A stretch of DNA of 6,348 nt from Deltaproteobacteria bacterium. Lineage in GTDB: Bacteria > Desulfobacterota > Desulfobacteria > Desulfobacterales > ETH-SRB1. The notes below the pieces were generated by a model. The model ran no database searches, was not told where the DNA came from, and saw only the letters and a program-made list of their open reading frames with translations. Below, piece by piece: positions 1 through 5,714 of this stretch; the stretch's first letter is position 1, and each line of letters opens with the position of its first letter. The position numbers and the translations under genes are program-made. Where the stretch lies: the NCBI GenBank assembly GCA_019309665.1, contig JAFDFV010000377.1, forward strand, positions 1 to 6,348, read 5' to 3'.

Positions 1-660
1 TACTAAAAAAGTTGTTAATAACAAAACAACTGCAAGAGAGTAAACAGGAATCCTCTGAATGAGCTTAAGCATAGCATTCATGGAAAGTTGTTCGGTCTGA
101 ACTATAGCGGCCGCAACTTTAACCATCTCAGAGCCATGTTCTCGCAAGGAAGTTTCGATCTCGTGTTTTTTTTCAGTATTCTTAATCCTGTTTTTTTCTA
201 ACACCGTTAGCTCTTGCAGAAGCTCCCTGTATTTGTCAAGATGTTGTATTATTGTTGTTGTCTTTTCCTGTGATAAAATAATTGTGACTTTTTTCAAGTT
301 GTCGGATAAAATTTTTTTTGCATTATTAGCACACTGAACTGCATCTTCGAGATTTGTGCCATACAGAAAATAGTTTTTTTCCCACCTTCTGGCTTGCGCA
401 ATATCAAAAAGATATTTTTCAGAGATTTGAAAGAAGGAAAATTTTTTTTGTATATGATTTATGCCTATAACTGAACCAATAACAAGAGCCATCGACAAAG
501 AGGATAAAAGAATAAACATCAGCAATATATGTGTCCGAAGGCTAAAACGTGGCCGTGAAAGCACACCCGGGCATTCGGCATCCAGGGCGGATTTTTTTTG
601 CCATACCGTTTTCTTTGAATTGTTTATAGATTTAGCGTCGGATTCAAAAAGATTTGCCAT
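1..660 (-). CDS. Membrane sensor protein, probable sensor histidine kinase, N-terminal part (runs off the left edge)
   Basis: This reading frame is open from an ATG at 660 to the window edge: 220 codons without a stop. An in-frame TAA lies three codons upstream, so this ATG is the first possible start; an AGGA stands about 12 nt before it. The product has a polar cytoplasmic N-terminus (about 1-43), a first membrane segment (about 44-67, HILLMFILLSSL onward), a largely helical periplasmic domain (about 68-204, including ARRWEKNYFLYG) and the start of a second membrane segment (from 206), where the window ends. This matches the sensor half of Desulfobacterota-type histidine kinases with four-helix-bundle input domains. 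The kinase core is outside the window, so a chemoreceptor is not excluded. It follows response regulator 1266-880 in the same direction, its likely partner. Mobile element copy A has inserted 28 bp upstream of the start. Confidence 0.8.
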   Translation of the reverse strand, partial: MANLFESDAKSINNSKKTVWQKKSALDAECPGVLSRPRFSLRTHILLMFILLSSLSMALVIGSVIGINHIQKKFSFFQISEKYLFDIAQARRWEKNYFLYGTNLEDAVQCANNAKKILSDNLKKVTIILSQEKTTTIIQHLDKYRELLQELTVLEKNRIKNTEKKHEIETSLREHGSEMVKVAAAIVQTEQLSMNAMLKLIQRIPVYSLAVVLLLTTFLV

Positions 661-879
661 AATATATATTTATCCTGTTAAAAATGTAGTAAACGTTCAC
701 GGAACATTGAGATGAGAAATTGGAAATTTGGCCTTCATGTTTTTGTACTGTTCTCCCCAATTTCTACTTTCCGATTACAAGTTTCAAGCCGTGAACGGCT
801 ACAAAATGTAATATATCTCACGATAGCCTTGAAATATCAAGCAACAGATTTTTTTCTTGCAGCAATTTTTATGCTTTTG
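661..879. other. Intergenic spacer between response regulator and sensor genes
   Basis: I see no gene here. About half of the spacer is mobile element copy A with its target duplications (681-810). Without the element, the response regulator stop and the sensor start would be roughly 97 bp apart, which fits co-transcription. No convincing GC-rich hairpin followed by a T-run is visible after the response regulator stop on the minus strand. Confidence 0.7.
689..802 (-). mobile_element. Short MITE-like mobile element, copy A, with a perfect 8-bp target duplication
   Basis: This 114-bp element starts GTAAACGTTCACGG and ends CCGTGAACGGCTAC (plus strand). It is flanked on both sides by the same 8 bases, AAAATGTA (681-688 and 803-810), a clean target-site duplication. 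Its reverse complement aligns without gaps to the two ends of copy B: 52 bp at one end and 62 bp at the other, about 102 of 114 bases identical. It lacks exactly the 130-bp interior of copy B (5011-5140), which holds the S23-type gene remnant. It is therefore an internally deleted derivative that can only have moved using functions supplied elsewhere. It lies between the response regulator and sensor genes of an operon and would add an RNA stem to their transcript. Confidence 0.85.
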
Positions 880-1266
880 CTATAATTTTTTATAGCCAAG
901 TGAATCCGCGGCTTTTGTTATTACAGAATGAAGTTCACTGGGCTTGAATGGCTTGGCAATCATATCAAAAGCACCCTTGTCCATGGCTTCACGAGCCAAA
1001 GCTACTGTTGCATAGCCTGTAATAATAATTACTTTGGTGGTATCTGATTTTTTTCGCACCTCTTCCAAAACCTGGATACCGTTAACCTCCGCCATCATTA
1101 TATCTGTGACAACGATATCGAATTCTTTTTCATGGATCCTGTTTAGAGCTTTTACGGGATCTTCAAATACTTCTACACCATAACCAACTTTTTCAAGAGC
1201 TGGTCCCAACCTGTTTCCAACTATAGTTTCATCATCCAGTAACAATATCTCTAATTTTTCTTTCAT
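880..1266 (-). CDS. Single-domain response regulator (CheY-like receiver)
   Basis: The 128-residue product is one receiver domain with no output domain. All key positions are present: the acidic pair D11/D12, the phospho-acceptor D55 in DIVVTDIMM, T83 in VIIITGYAT and K105 in IAKPF. It should be phosphorylated by a histidine kinase and signal through protein contact rather than DNA binding. A strong GGAGG stands 9 nt before the ATG at 1266. The first 35 bases overlap the end of the kinase-like gene in another frame, and the ribosome binding site lies inside that gene, so translational coupling is likely. The sensor gene follows downstream (660), making a probable cognate pair. The protein could also be an intermediate in a phosphorelay. 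Confidence 0.95.
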   Translation of the reverse strand: MKEKLEILLLDDETIVGNRLGPALEKVGYGVEVFEDPVKALNRIHEKEFDIVVTDIMMAEVNGIQVLEEVRKKSDTTKVIIITGYATVALAREAMDKGAFDMIAKPFKPSELHSVITKAADSLGYKKL

Positions 1267-2101
1267 TTTTTATTTCCTCCACAAATATTAAAATAAAGCA
1301 TTTAAAATAAATTTCTTGCTGTTTACTGTCCATGGGAAACACCTTTTGTTTCATTTCTAATACCTTAACCTGTGCTTTTTTCTTAACGGCTTTAGTATAT
1401 ATATATATAGTTCCTTCATCGGATTTTACCTGCATTTTTGGATCTATATCCGCCAGAATTGCCCGAACACGACATGACATTGCAACATTTTTCATACATC
1501 TTAAGGAATATGTCATGGGCTGATATTTCTTATGCTCTACAGTACTAATAATGGTTTCCAAGGCATCTTCAACATCATCACCCTTGATATGCCCGATGTT
1601 TATTACCAGATCATATAAGTTCGGATCTGCAACATCTATATTGTAAACAGCCTCAACCCACTTCTTTAGTTGCTCATCTTCCTTTGTAACTGCCTTACTC
1701 GCCTTGTCCTGAGATATATTATCCAGCTTCAGCTTCATTATGTTTTTTATTCTGCTCTCTAAATTAGCAATAATATGAACCTTAAGAACATGGGAAACCT
1801 TCTGGTTAAGTGGAAGTCCGACAACTCCATAATATACTATATTATTTTTTAACAAATATTCTGTTATCAAGGTCTCAATAAATATTATGTGTTCAGGTTT
1901 GGCCTTAGAAAACATTCCAACGTTTGATGGTGTATCTTTAAGAACTCGTACAAGCTTAGATTCAGAAACACCGAATTCCTTGGAAACCAGTGGTAAAATA
2001 TTTTCACTATCTACATACTCGTAATTCAATCTCTTGGCAGCGCTTTTGGCTATTTGCCTTCCATTGCTGTAAGAACTATCGGTAATAGTTATAATTGACA
2101 C
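1232..2101 (-). CDS. Cytidylate-kinase-like family protein with BON-like C-terminal domain
   Basis: The 289-residue product resembles the cytidylate-kinase-like P-loop family found in anaerobic delta-proteobacteria, often beside signalling genes. Residues 1-190 look like the kinase-like domain. The N-terminal loop reads TDSSYSNGRQIA, where relatives as I remember them have a GSYSKGK-type loop, so the phosphate-binding glycine and lysine seem altered and catalysis is doubtful. Residues 203-255 (SCRVRAILADIDPKMQVKS onward) look like a BON-type alpha/beta domain. The last roughly 30 residues (from 260) do not look like a domain and overlap the next gene. The start is GTG at 2101, supported by AAGGAGG (2108-2114) six nt upstream. 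It lies between the permease and response regulator genes in one direction. Its substrate and function are unknown; a regulatory nucleotide-binding role is an inference. Confidence 0.8.
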   Translation of the reverse strand: MSIITITDSSYSNGRQIAKSAAKRLNYEYVDSENILPLVSKEFGVSESKLVRVLKDTPSNVGMFSKAKPEHIIFIETLITEYLLKNNIVYYGVVGLPLNQKVSHVLKVHIIANLESRIKNIMKLKLDNISQDKASKAVTKEDEQLKKWVEAVYNIDVADPNLYDLVINIGHIKGDDVEDALETIISTVEHKKYQPMTYSLRCMKNVAMSCRVRAILADIDPKMQVKSDEGTIYIYTKAVKKKAQVKVLEMKQKVFPMDSKQQEIYFKCFILIFVEEIKNERKIRDIVTG

Positions 2102-2114
2102 TTTGCCCCTCCTT
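2102..2114 (-). promoter_or_regulatory. Ribosome binding site that decides a GTG start
   Basis: On the minus strand, AAGGAGG (2108-2114) followed by a 6-nt spacer precedes GTG (2101-2099). Starting here gives the family's usual beginning, a short beta strand (SIITIT) running straight into the P-loop-like segment, so the GTG start is preferred. Confidence 0.75.
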
Positions 2115-2135
2115 AAAATGTTAAGTAACGGTTGT

Positions 2136-2214
2136 CGGTTTACAGTTCACACTTTTTTCAATGAACTATGTAACACCTGAAGCATTTTAACCGTTAAATG
2201 TGAACCGTAAACCG
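2136..2214. repeat. Intergenic inverted repeat (CGGTTTAC-type), 16-bp arms
   Basis: Left arm CGGTTTACAGTTCACA (2136-2151) pairs with right arm TGTGAACCGTAAACCG (2199-2214) with one mismatch, around 47 nt of AT-rich sequence. Outer bases TAACGG (2126-2131) and CCGTTA (2212-2217) also mirror each other, and AACCGT occurs three times on the right side. It fills most of the gap between the permease stop (2226) and the kinase-like gene start (2101). On the operon transcript it could form an mRNA-processing or attenuating stem. No target duplication or T-run is seen, so it is not called a terminator or a transposon. Confidence 0.6.
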
Positions 2215-2225
2215 TTATATCCTGA

Positions 2226-3983
2226 TTAAATGCCGTAAAATAAATAAAGCATGCCGATTAATACTACTATAAATAATACAGTCATAATCCCGCCGGCCTT
2301 TATAAAATCCACACTTCTATATCTTCCGGGGCCCATATAAAGTGCATTAACCTGATGTGTCGGCAGCATAAACGAGTTAGAAGTCGCCAGACCTACCACA
2401 AGGGCGGCCATCCTCGGATCAACTCCTGCTGCCATGGCCATATTCACTACAAGCGGCACAAGAAGTACTGTGGCGCCCACGTTCGAAATAACCAGAGTAA
2501 AGAATGTGGAAAGTACTGCTATGGCCGTTAAAAGCACAACAGGAGAAACATCTCCTATTAAAGTAAGAAGAGTATGAGCAATCCAGGCCGCAGCGCCGGT
2601 CTTCTCGGTTGCAATACCAAGTGGTATCAGGCCGGCCAAAAGAAAAATTGTTCTCCAATCAACTGACTTGTATGCCTCGTCAATAGTCAAAACCCGGCAA
2701 ACAATCATTCCAAAGGCTCCGGTCATAAGAGCTACTGACAACTGGATTTTGAATACAATTATCATTACAAGAGCCACTGCCAGCCAACAACCGGATATTA
2801 AAGCTTTCTCTGGTTTGAGAACTTCACTTACAGGAGTTGAAAAAATAAAATTGTGTCTTTCCTGTAATATTTTAAACCTCTCCCAGGTTCCCTGAAGCAG
2901 TATTGAATCACCTGAGCGCAATACAAAATCTGACAGTCCGGAATAAAAAGCTTTGTCTGAGCGGTAAATTGCCAGGGGGTTTACCTGAAACTGTTCCCAG
3001 AAGTGGGCTTTTTTGAGGGTCTTACCAATAAAATCGGAACGTGGTGCAACAACCGCCTCAATTGTTCCGGATATGGCGGCAGACATTTCATTCTGGAATA
3101 CATCCAATGAATCTTTAATAGTTATCCCAAGTTCTTTAGCCATTTTCTCCACATTTTCCTGCAGTCCGTAAACAACAATATCAGCATCAGACCTTATCTC
3201 CATGTCCGGAGCAACGGAAAGAAACTTAAAACCGTCCCTTCCGGCAATTGCAACCACATTCACTAAATATTTTTCTCTGATATCTTTAATAGTCAGCGGG
3301 TCCCTGAAATCGGTGAAATTACCGGGCACTTTTAATTCAAAAGGATCACCAAGATGTTCGTAGGAACTTTCTAAACCTTTAATAGATTCATCAGAAGAAC
3401 CACCATCTCCAGCTTTTCCTTTTGGCAGCACAAATCGTCCGAAAAAAATGAAGAATACGATTCCGGAGCCGACCAGCGCCAAACCGATAGGTGACACATC
3501 AAATAGACCGAAAGGTTCAAGGTTAAAGGGAGCAAGCAAATCGTTCAGAAGAATTAACGGACTGCATCCAACCAGGGTGATAGTTCCCCCTAGAATTGCA
3601 CTAAAACCAATAGGCATTAACATCTGAGAAAGCGAGATATTCATTGATTTGCTCACGCGCTTAATAGCAGGGAGGAAAAGAGCCGCGGCGCCGATGTTCT
3701 GCATAAAGCTTGAAATTACAGCTACAGTGGCGCCCATAGCTATTACAACTCGCGATGAGCTGTTGCCGGCTACTTTCATAACAGGCTTAACCAGCCTGTT
3801 TATGAGGCCGGTTTTGTCAAGGCCGGCGCCTATAATAATAACAGCTATGATGGAAATCACGGCATTGCTGCTAAAACCGGAGAACGCTTCTTTAGGTGTA
3901 ACTAAATGGAGTAAAGGCAGGCGATCATACTCATGACTAAAATCATTTCTGTCGTTAGCACATTTGCTTCCATAACTACTCAA
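2226..3983 (-). CDS. SLC13/DASS-type permease with two TrkA-C (RCK_C) domains; N-terminus apparently disrupted
   Basis: The open frame (585 codons from a TTG) encodes a membrane transporter of the divalent-anion/sodium symporter type. Features in order: LVTPKEAFSGFSSN (27-40), membrane segments to about 185 including FMQNIGAAALFLP (93-105) and ILGGTITLVGCSPL (130-143), two soluble TrkA-C domains (about 218-290 and 305-378), then a second membrane half (397-585) with SNVGATVLLVP (500-510) and SNSFMLPTHQVNAL (535-548). The TrkA-C pair suggests ligand control of transport; the substrate cannot be read from sequence. The first 20 or so residues (MSSYGSKCANDRND onward) are polar and unlike the family. 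The proper start, ATG at 3973, opens another frame reading MEANVLTTEMILVMSMIACL before a stop at 3904-3902. A deletion with frameshift has probably removed most of the first membrane helix, so the gene may be a pseudogene. UspA-type gene 4454-4020 lies just upstream. Confidence 0.85.
   Translation of the reverse strand: MSSYGSKCANDRNDFSHEYDRLPLLHLVTPKEAFSGFSSNAVISIIAVIIIGAGLDKTGLINRLVKPVMKVAGNSSSRVVIAMGATVAVISSFMQNIGAAALFLPAIKRVSKSMNISLSQMLMPIGFSAILGGTITLVGCSPLILLNDLLAPFNLEPFGLFDVSPIGLALVGSGIVFFIFFGRFVLPKGKAGDGGSSDESIKGLESSYEHLGDPFELKVPGNFTDFRDPLTIKDIREKYLVNVVAIAGRDGFKFLSVAPDMEIRSDADIVVYGLQENVEKMAKELGITIKDSLDVFQNEMSAAISGTIEAVVAPRSDFIGKTLKKAHFWEQFQVNPLAIYRSDKAFYSGLSDFVLRSGDSILLQGTWERFKILQERHNFIFSTPVSEVLKPEKALISGCWLAVALVMIIVFKIQLSVALMTGAFGMIVCRVLTIDEAYKSVDWRTIFLLAGLIPLGIATEKTGAAAWIAHTLLTLIGDVSPVVLLTAIAVLSTFFTLVISNVGATVLLVPLVVNMAMAAGVDPRMAALVVGLATSNSFMLPTHQVNALYMGPGRYRSVDFIKAGGIMTVLFIVVLIGMLYLFYGI
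3902..3973 (-). pseudogene. Displaced 5' end of the SLC13 permease gene (original start, wrong frame)
   Basis: ATG at 3973 is preceded by AAGGAG (3990-3985) at 11 nt, whereas the TTG that opens the long frame (3983) is only 1-2 nt from that site. The ATG frame reads MEANVLTTEMILVMSMIACLYSI and stops at TAG (3904-3902). EMILVMSMIA is what the first helix of an SLC13 permease normally looks like. The long frame resumes family-like sequence at LPLLHLVTPKEAF. The frames differ by one, and by family memory some 20-30 codons are missing between the two halves. Confidence 0.6.
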
Positions 3984-4019
3984 TCTCCTTTTTTATCACA
4001 TTTAATGTAACTACTCAGC

Positions 4020-4454
4020 CTAACCAACCTTCTTTTTTACTGTCAATACTCGGCATGACGTCATCTGAACCAGCAAGGATACATTTTTCTTGATTTTATT
4101 ATAATGCTCGTCTCCTTTATCAGGAACGGCAATCACGATTTCGGCTATGTTCAGCTTTTGTACAAACTCGCAAACCTTTTCAATATATTCGCCACAGCAC
4201 TCGTACTGCTCAATGTTAATTCCTTCCATAATACTGCAATCTATAAGCAGCTCTATTTTTTCTCTTATTTTTTTTTCTTTTTCCGTTTCTTGCGAAACGT
4301 CTGTCACAAAACAATCTGACTTAACGCCATCGTTTCCTGACAAAAAAAGAAAAATCGGCTTAGAATCGCTTCTTTTGGCAAATTCAACGGCATAGCGAGC
4401 TGCATTCAGCGATATCTCAGAAAAATTATCCAAAGGTACAAGTATCTTGTTCAA
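4020..4454 (-). CDS. Universal stress protein (UspA family) domain protein
   Basis: The 144-residue protein begins NKILVPLDNFSEISLNAARYAVEFAKR, the classic first strand and helix of the UspA alpha/beta fold, and ends with MTSCRVLTVKKK, the usual last strand. A charged helix (54-72) fills the middle. The ATP-binding signature of MJ0577-type proteins (G-x2-G-x9-G-S/T) is missing: the corresponding stretch reads AVPDKGDEHYNKIKKNVSLL. It is therefore probably a non-ATP-binding member. The start is TTG at 4454 with AAGGA (4469-4465) 10 nt upstream; no better start preserves the conserved N-terminus. It is the first gene of the minus-strand series, 46 nt ahead of the permease's proper ATG, suggesting a role tied to transporter control, which is inference. 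Confidence 0.88.
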   Translation of the reverse strand: MNKILVPLDNFSEISLNAARYAVEFAKRSDSKPIFLFLSGNDGVKSDCFVTDVSQETEKEKKIREKIELLIDCSIMEGINIEQYECCGEYIEKVCEFVQKLNIAEIVIAVPDKGDEHYNKIKKNVSLLVQMTSCRVLTVKKKVG

Positions 4455-4554
4455 TTAATCTTATTCCTTATTAATTAAATTGTACTGGTTAGGCTATAAA
4501 CTCTATCAAATTCTCTTTTATATTAAATACAAGCTTGATAAAATTATAATTGAT

Positions 4555-4596
4555 TATATTCAAAAATTATGCCAAATAAATATATTCAAAAATTAT
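4555..4596. repeat. 16-bp direct repeat upstream of the UspA-type gene
   Basis: TATATTCAAAAATTAT occurs exactly at 4555-4570 and again at 4581-4596, start-to-start 26 bp. The copies sit about 100-140 bp before the UspA-type start and could be paired binding sites for a regulator. They could also be a chance product of AT-rich sequence, although 16 exact bases makes that less likely. Confidence 0.5.
4559..4574 (-). promoter_or_regulatory. Possible sigma-54-type -24/-12 promoter for the UspA-led operon
   Basis: On the minus strand this reads TGGCATAATTTTTGAA. The -24 GG and the G of the -12 element have the correct 12-bp distance, but the -12 dinucleotide is GA rather than GC. A TTTCA-N3-TGAAA palindrome lies about 65 bp upstream (4638-4650), where an enhancer-binding activator could sit. 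No good sigma-70 pair was found in this stretch. The match is partial and the sequence AT-rich, so this is only a candidate. Confidence 0.22.
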
Positions 4597-4637
4597 AGAT
4601 AGTTATATTTTTAAGTGTAAAAAAACTATTAGTGGTG

Positions 4638-4650
4638 TTTCAATATGAAA
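4638..4650. promoter_or_regulatory. Palindromic motif TTTCA-N3-TGAAA, site 1
   Basis: The sequence TTTCAATATGAAA is a 5+3+5 palindrome of the same form as sites at 4909, 4927, 5951 and 6023. Repetition of one design in the intergenic DNA suggests a dimeric regulator's operator or a dispersed repeat. It lies upstream of the UspA-led operon. Confidence 0.45.
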
Positions 4651-4731
4651 TATTTCAAGTAAGTTATTGTTATTTGTTTGTGTTGAAGGGCTATCAAATT
4701 AAGACGAGACATTCTGTAATTTCAATAAATT

Positions 4732-4782
4732 ATGTAGGGTGCAATCTATGCACTATAGTAGTACATAGAATGCACCCTACAT
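4732..4782. repeat. REP-like palindromic repeat (GTAGGGTGCA type)
   Basis: Arms ATGTAGGGTGCAATCTATG (4732-4750) and CATAGAATGCACCCTACAT (4764-4782) pair over 19 bp with a single mismatch around a 13-nt loop. Sequences beginning GTAGGGTGC and ending GCACCCTAC are a widespread class of extragenic palindromes in many bacteria, in some cases spread by REP-associated tyrosine transposases. No such transposase gene is present in the window, and there is only this one copy. As RNA it would form a stable stem-loop from either strand. Confidence 0.75.
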
Positions 4783-4897
4783 GGATATGTTATGTCAATT
4801 TTGGACAATTAATGTTTTACGATAATCAAGAATAAAAAATTCAAAAGTGTCCCGCCTTAAGTTTGGTAGGCTGTTGAAGTTTTTTGGGAGCTGATAG

Positions 4898-4941
4898 TTG
4901 AAATTATGTTTCATTTTGAAATTATGTTTCATTTTGAAATT
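4898..4941. repeat. 18-bp tandem repeat containing palindrome sites 2 and 3
   Basis: TTGAAATTATGTTTCATT is repeated exactly at 4898-4915 and 4916-4933, followed by a partial third copy TTGAAATT (4934-4941). Each junction creates TTTCATTTTGAAA (4909-4921 and 4927-4939), the same palindromic design as site 1. The 18-bp phasing places the two palindromes a little under two helical turns apart, compatible with cooperative binding of a regulator. Confidence 0.6.
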
Positions 4942-4958
4942 GAAATCAAAAATAAAAG

Positions 4959-5202
4959 GTAGCCGTTCACGGCTTGAAACTTGAAACTGGAAATTAGAAA
5001 TTTGGGAGAAATGAAAAGAATTTACGAGTTGAATGTTTACAAACCGGCAGAAGCGTCAGCAGATATGGTCTGGCATGACTTTGATAAGTAAAGCAAAAAG
5101 GTTCAGAACACCGTGGGCTATCAGATAATACGAACATCAACAGTACAAAAGCATGAAGGCCAAATTTCTAATTTCCAATTTCAACGTTCCGTGAACGCTT
5201 AC
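4959..5202 (+). mobile_element. Mobile element copy B with long terminal inverted repeats and S23-type gene remnant
   Basis: This 244-bp element begins GTAGCCGTTCACGG and ends CCGTGAACGCTTAC. Inside each end a second arm of 25 bp (4981-5005 and 5160-5184) pairs with one mismatch, so the inverted repeats total about 40 bp. Each tip also holds a small palindrome (GCCGT-TC-ACGGC on the left, CGTTC-CGT-GAACG on the right). Flanking 8-mers AATAAAAG (4951-4958) and AAGAAAAG (5203-5210) match at 7 of 8 positions, as expected for an ageing target duplication. The interior (5011-5140) carries the beginning of a four-helix-bundle/S23 gene and nothing resembling a transposase. Element ends fall 44 bp past the stop of the response regulator at 5247. 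Copy A shares both ends, inverted. Confidence 0.85.
5011..5139 (+). pseudogene. Remnant of a 23S rRNA-intervening-sequence / four-helix-bundle (S23) protein gene
   Basis: From ATG 5011 the frame reads MKRIYELNVYKPAEASADMV, then WHDFDK, a stop (TAA, 5089-5091), then SKKVQNTVGYQIIRTS. Ignoring the stop, this is the characteristic N-terminus of the S23/four-helix-bundle family (YEL-VYK-AE near the start, VGYQIIR-S around residue 40), where a tryptophan usually follows FDK. The family is about 115-125 residues long; here similarity ends at about residue 43 and the rest is deleted, with the element's right end following. GGGAGA lies directly before the ATG, a little close for a normal ribosome site. 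The family is known from intervening sequences in 23S rRNA genes and is related to the accessory protein of diversity-generating retroelements. The gene is broken twice, so no functional protein is expected. Confidence 0.75.
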
Positions 5203-5246
5203 AAGAAAAGTATTTGAAAGAAAAATAGAAGGCAAAAAACATACTG

Positions 5247-5675
5247 TTATGCGGGCTTTTCCGGCATCATTTCCGGTATATTGACAGCATTTATACCTTT
5301 TTCGTTAAATAATCTTTTCTCACACGCCATCCGCAACTTTGCAACAAGTTCATCACGATTAAAAGGCTTCATAAGATAGTCAAATGCTCCCAGATTCATG
5401 CCTTCTATGGCAACCTTAACCGAGGCATGGCCGGTCAGCATTATTACTTCTGTCATTGGCTTGATTTTCTTTATTTCTCTGAGGGTGTCTATGCCATCCA
5501 TTCCAGGCATCAACACATCAAGCAACACCGTTATAAAATCCTGCTTTTTAATCTTCTCCAGGGCATCTTCTCCGCTTATTGCCGTAGTGATATCAAAGCC
5601 CCTTTTTATCAGGAATCGTGACAGGTATTTAAGCATTGTTTCCTCATCATCAACAAGTAATATCTTGTGCTTCAT
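5247..5675 (-). CDS. Single-domain response regulator (CheY-like receiver)
   Basis: The 142-residue protein is one receiver domain plus a short tail (about 122-142). It has the acidic pair D9/D10, phospho-acceptor D53 in VLLDVLMPGMDG, T81 in VIMLTGHAS and K103 in YLMKPF. No DNA-binding domain follows. AGGAG stands 7 nt before the ATG at 5675. It lies upstream of, and in the same direction as, the UspA-led gene series but is separated by about 790 bp that include mobile element B, so it is probably its own transcription unit. It resembles the other receiver (1266-880) in type but differs clearly in sequence, so the two are not a recent duplication. No histidine kinase adjoins it within the window. 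Confidence 0.95.
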   Translation of the reverse strand: MKHKILLVDDEETMLKYLSRFLIKRGFDITTAISGEDALEKIKKQDFITVLLDVLMPGMDGIDTLREIKKIKPMTEVIMLTGHASVKVAIEGMNLGAFDYLMKPFNRDELVAKLRMACEKRLFNEKGINAVNIPEMMPEKPA

Positions 5676-5714
5676 TGTTCACTCCTGATTATAGAGAACT
5701 GGAAATAAATTTAT

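Larger units (their letters stand above)
4455..4958. other. Intergenic region upstream of the UspA-type gene, repeat-rich
   Basis: I find no credible gene in these 504 bases; the longest plus-strand frame (4632-4835) reads straight through a REP-like palindrome. The region is very AT-rich next to the UspA-type gene, where the operon promoter should lie. Farther out it holds a 16-bp direct repeat, three TTTCA-N3-TGAAA palindromes, the REP-like palindrome and an 18-bp tandem repeat, each listed separately. Confidence 0.7.

Noticed and set aside
461..715. Plus-strand open frame of 84 codons
   Set aside because: It is antisense to the sensor gene, which has a family-like membrane sensor sequence, and its end runs into mobile element A.
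1395..1411. (TA)n run as a phase-variation switch
   Set aside because: The short TA run inside the kinase-like gene encodes a plausible beta strand (TIYIYT) in its BON-like domain, the frame is intact, and there is no sign of variation.
4632..4835. Plus-strand open frame of 67 codons
   Set aside because: It reads through the REP-like palindrome, lacks a good ribosome binding site and has no recognisable domain.
5011..5139. Part of a diversity-generating retroelement (S23-like accessory protein)
   Set aside because: No reverse transcriptase or template/variable repeat pair is seen, and the borders with target duplications fit an insertion element better.
4959..5202. True intervening sequence in a 23S rRNA gene
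   Set aside because: The flanking DNA shows no rRNA sequence; the unit lies between protein-coding genes.
5688..5693. TATAAT on the minus strand as the -10 box of the response regulator
   Set aside because: Transcription would start at or within the ribosome binding site, and no -35 box lies at the right distance.
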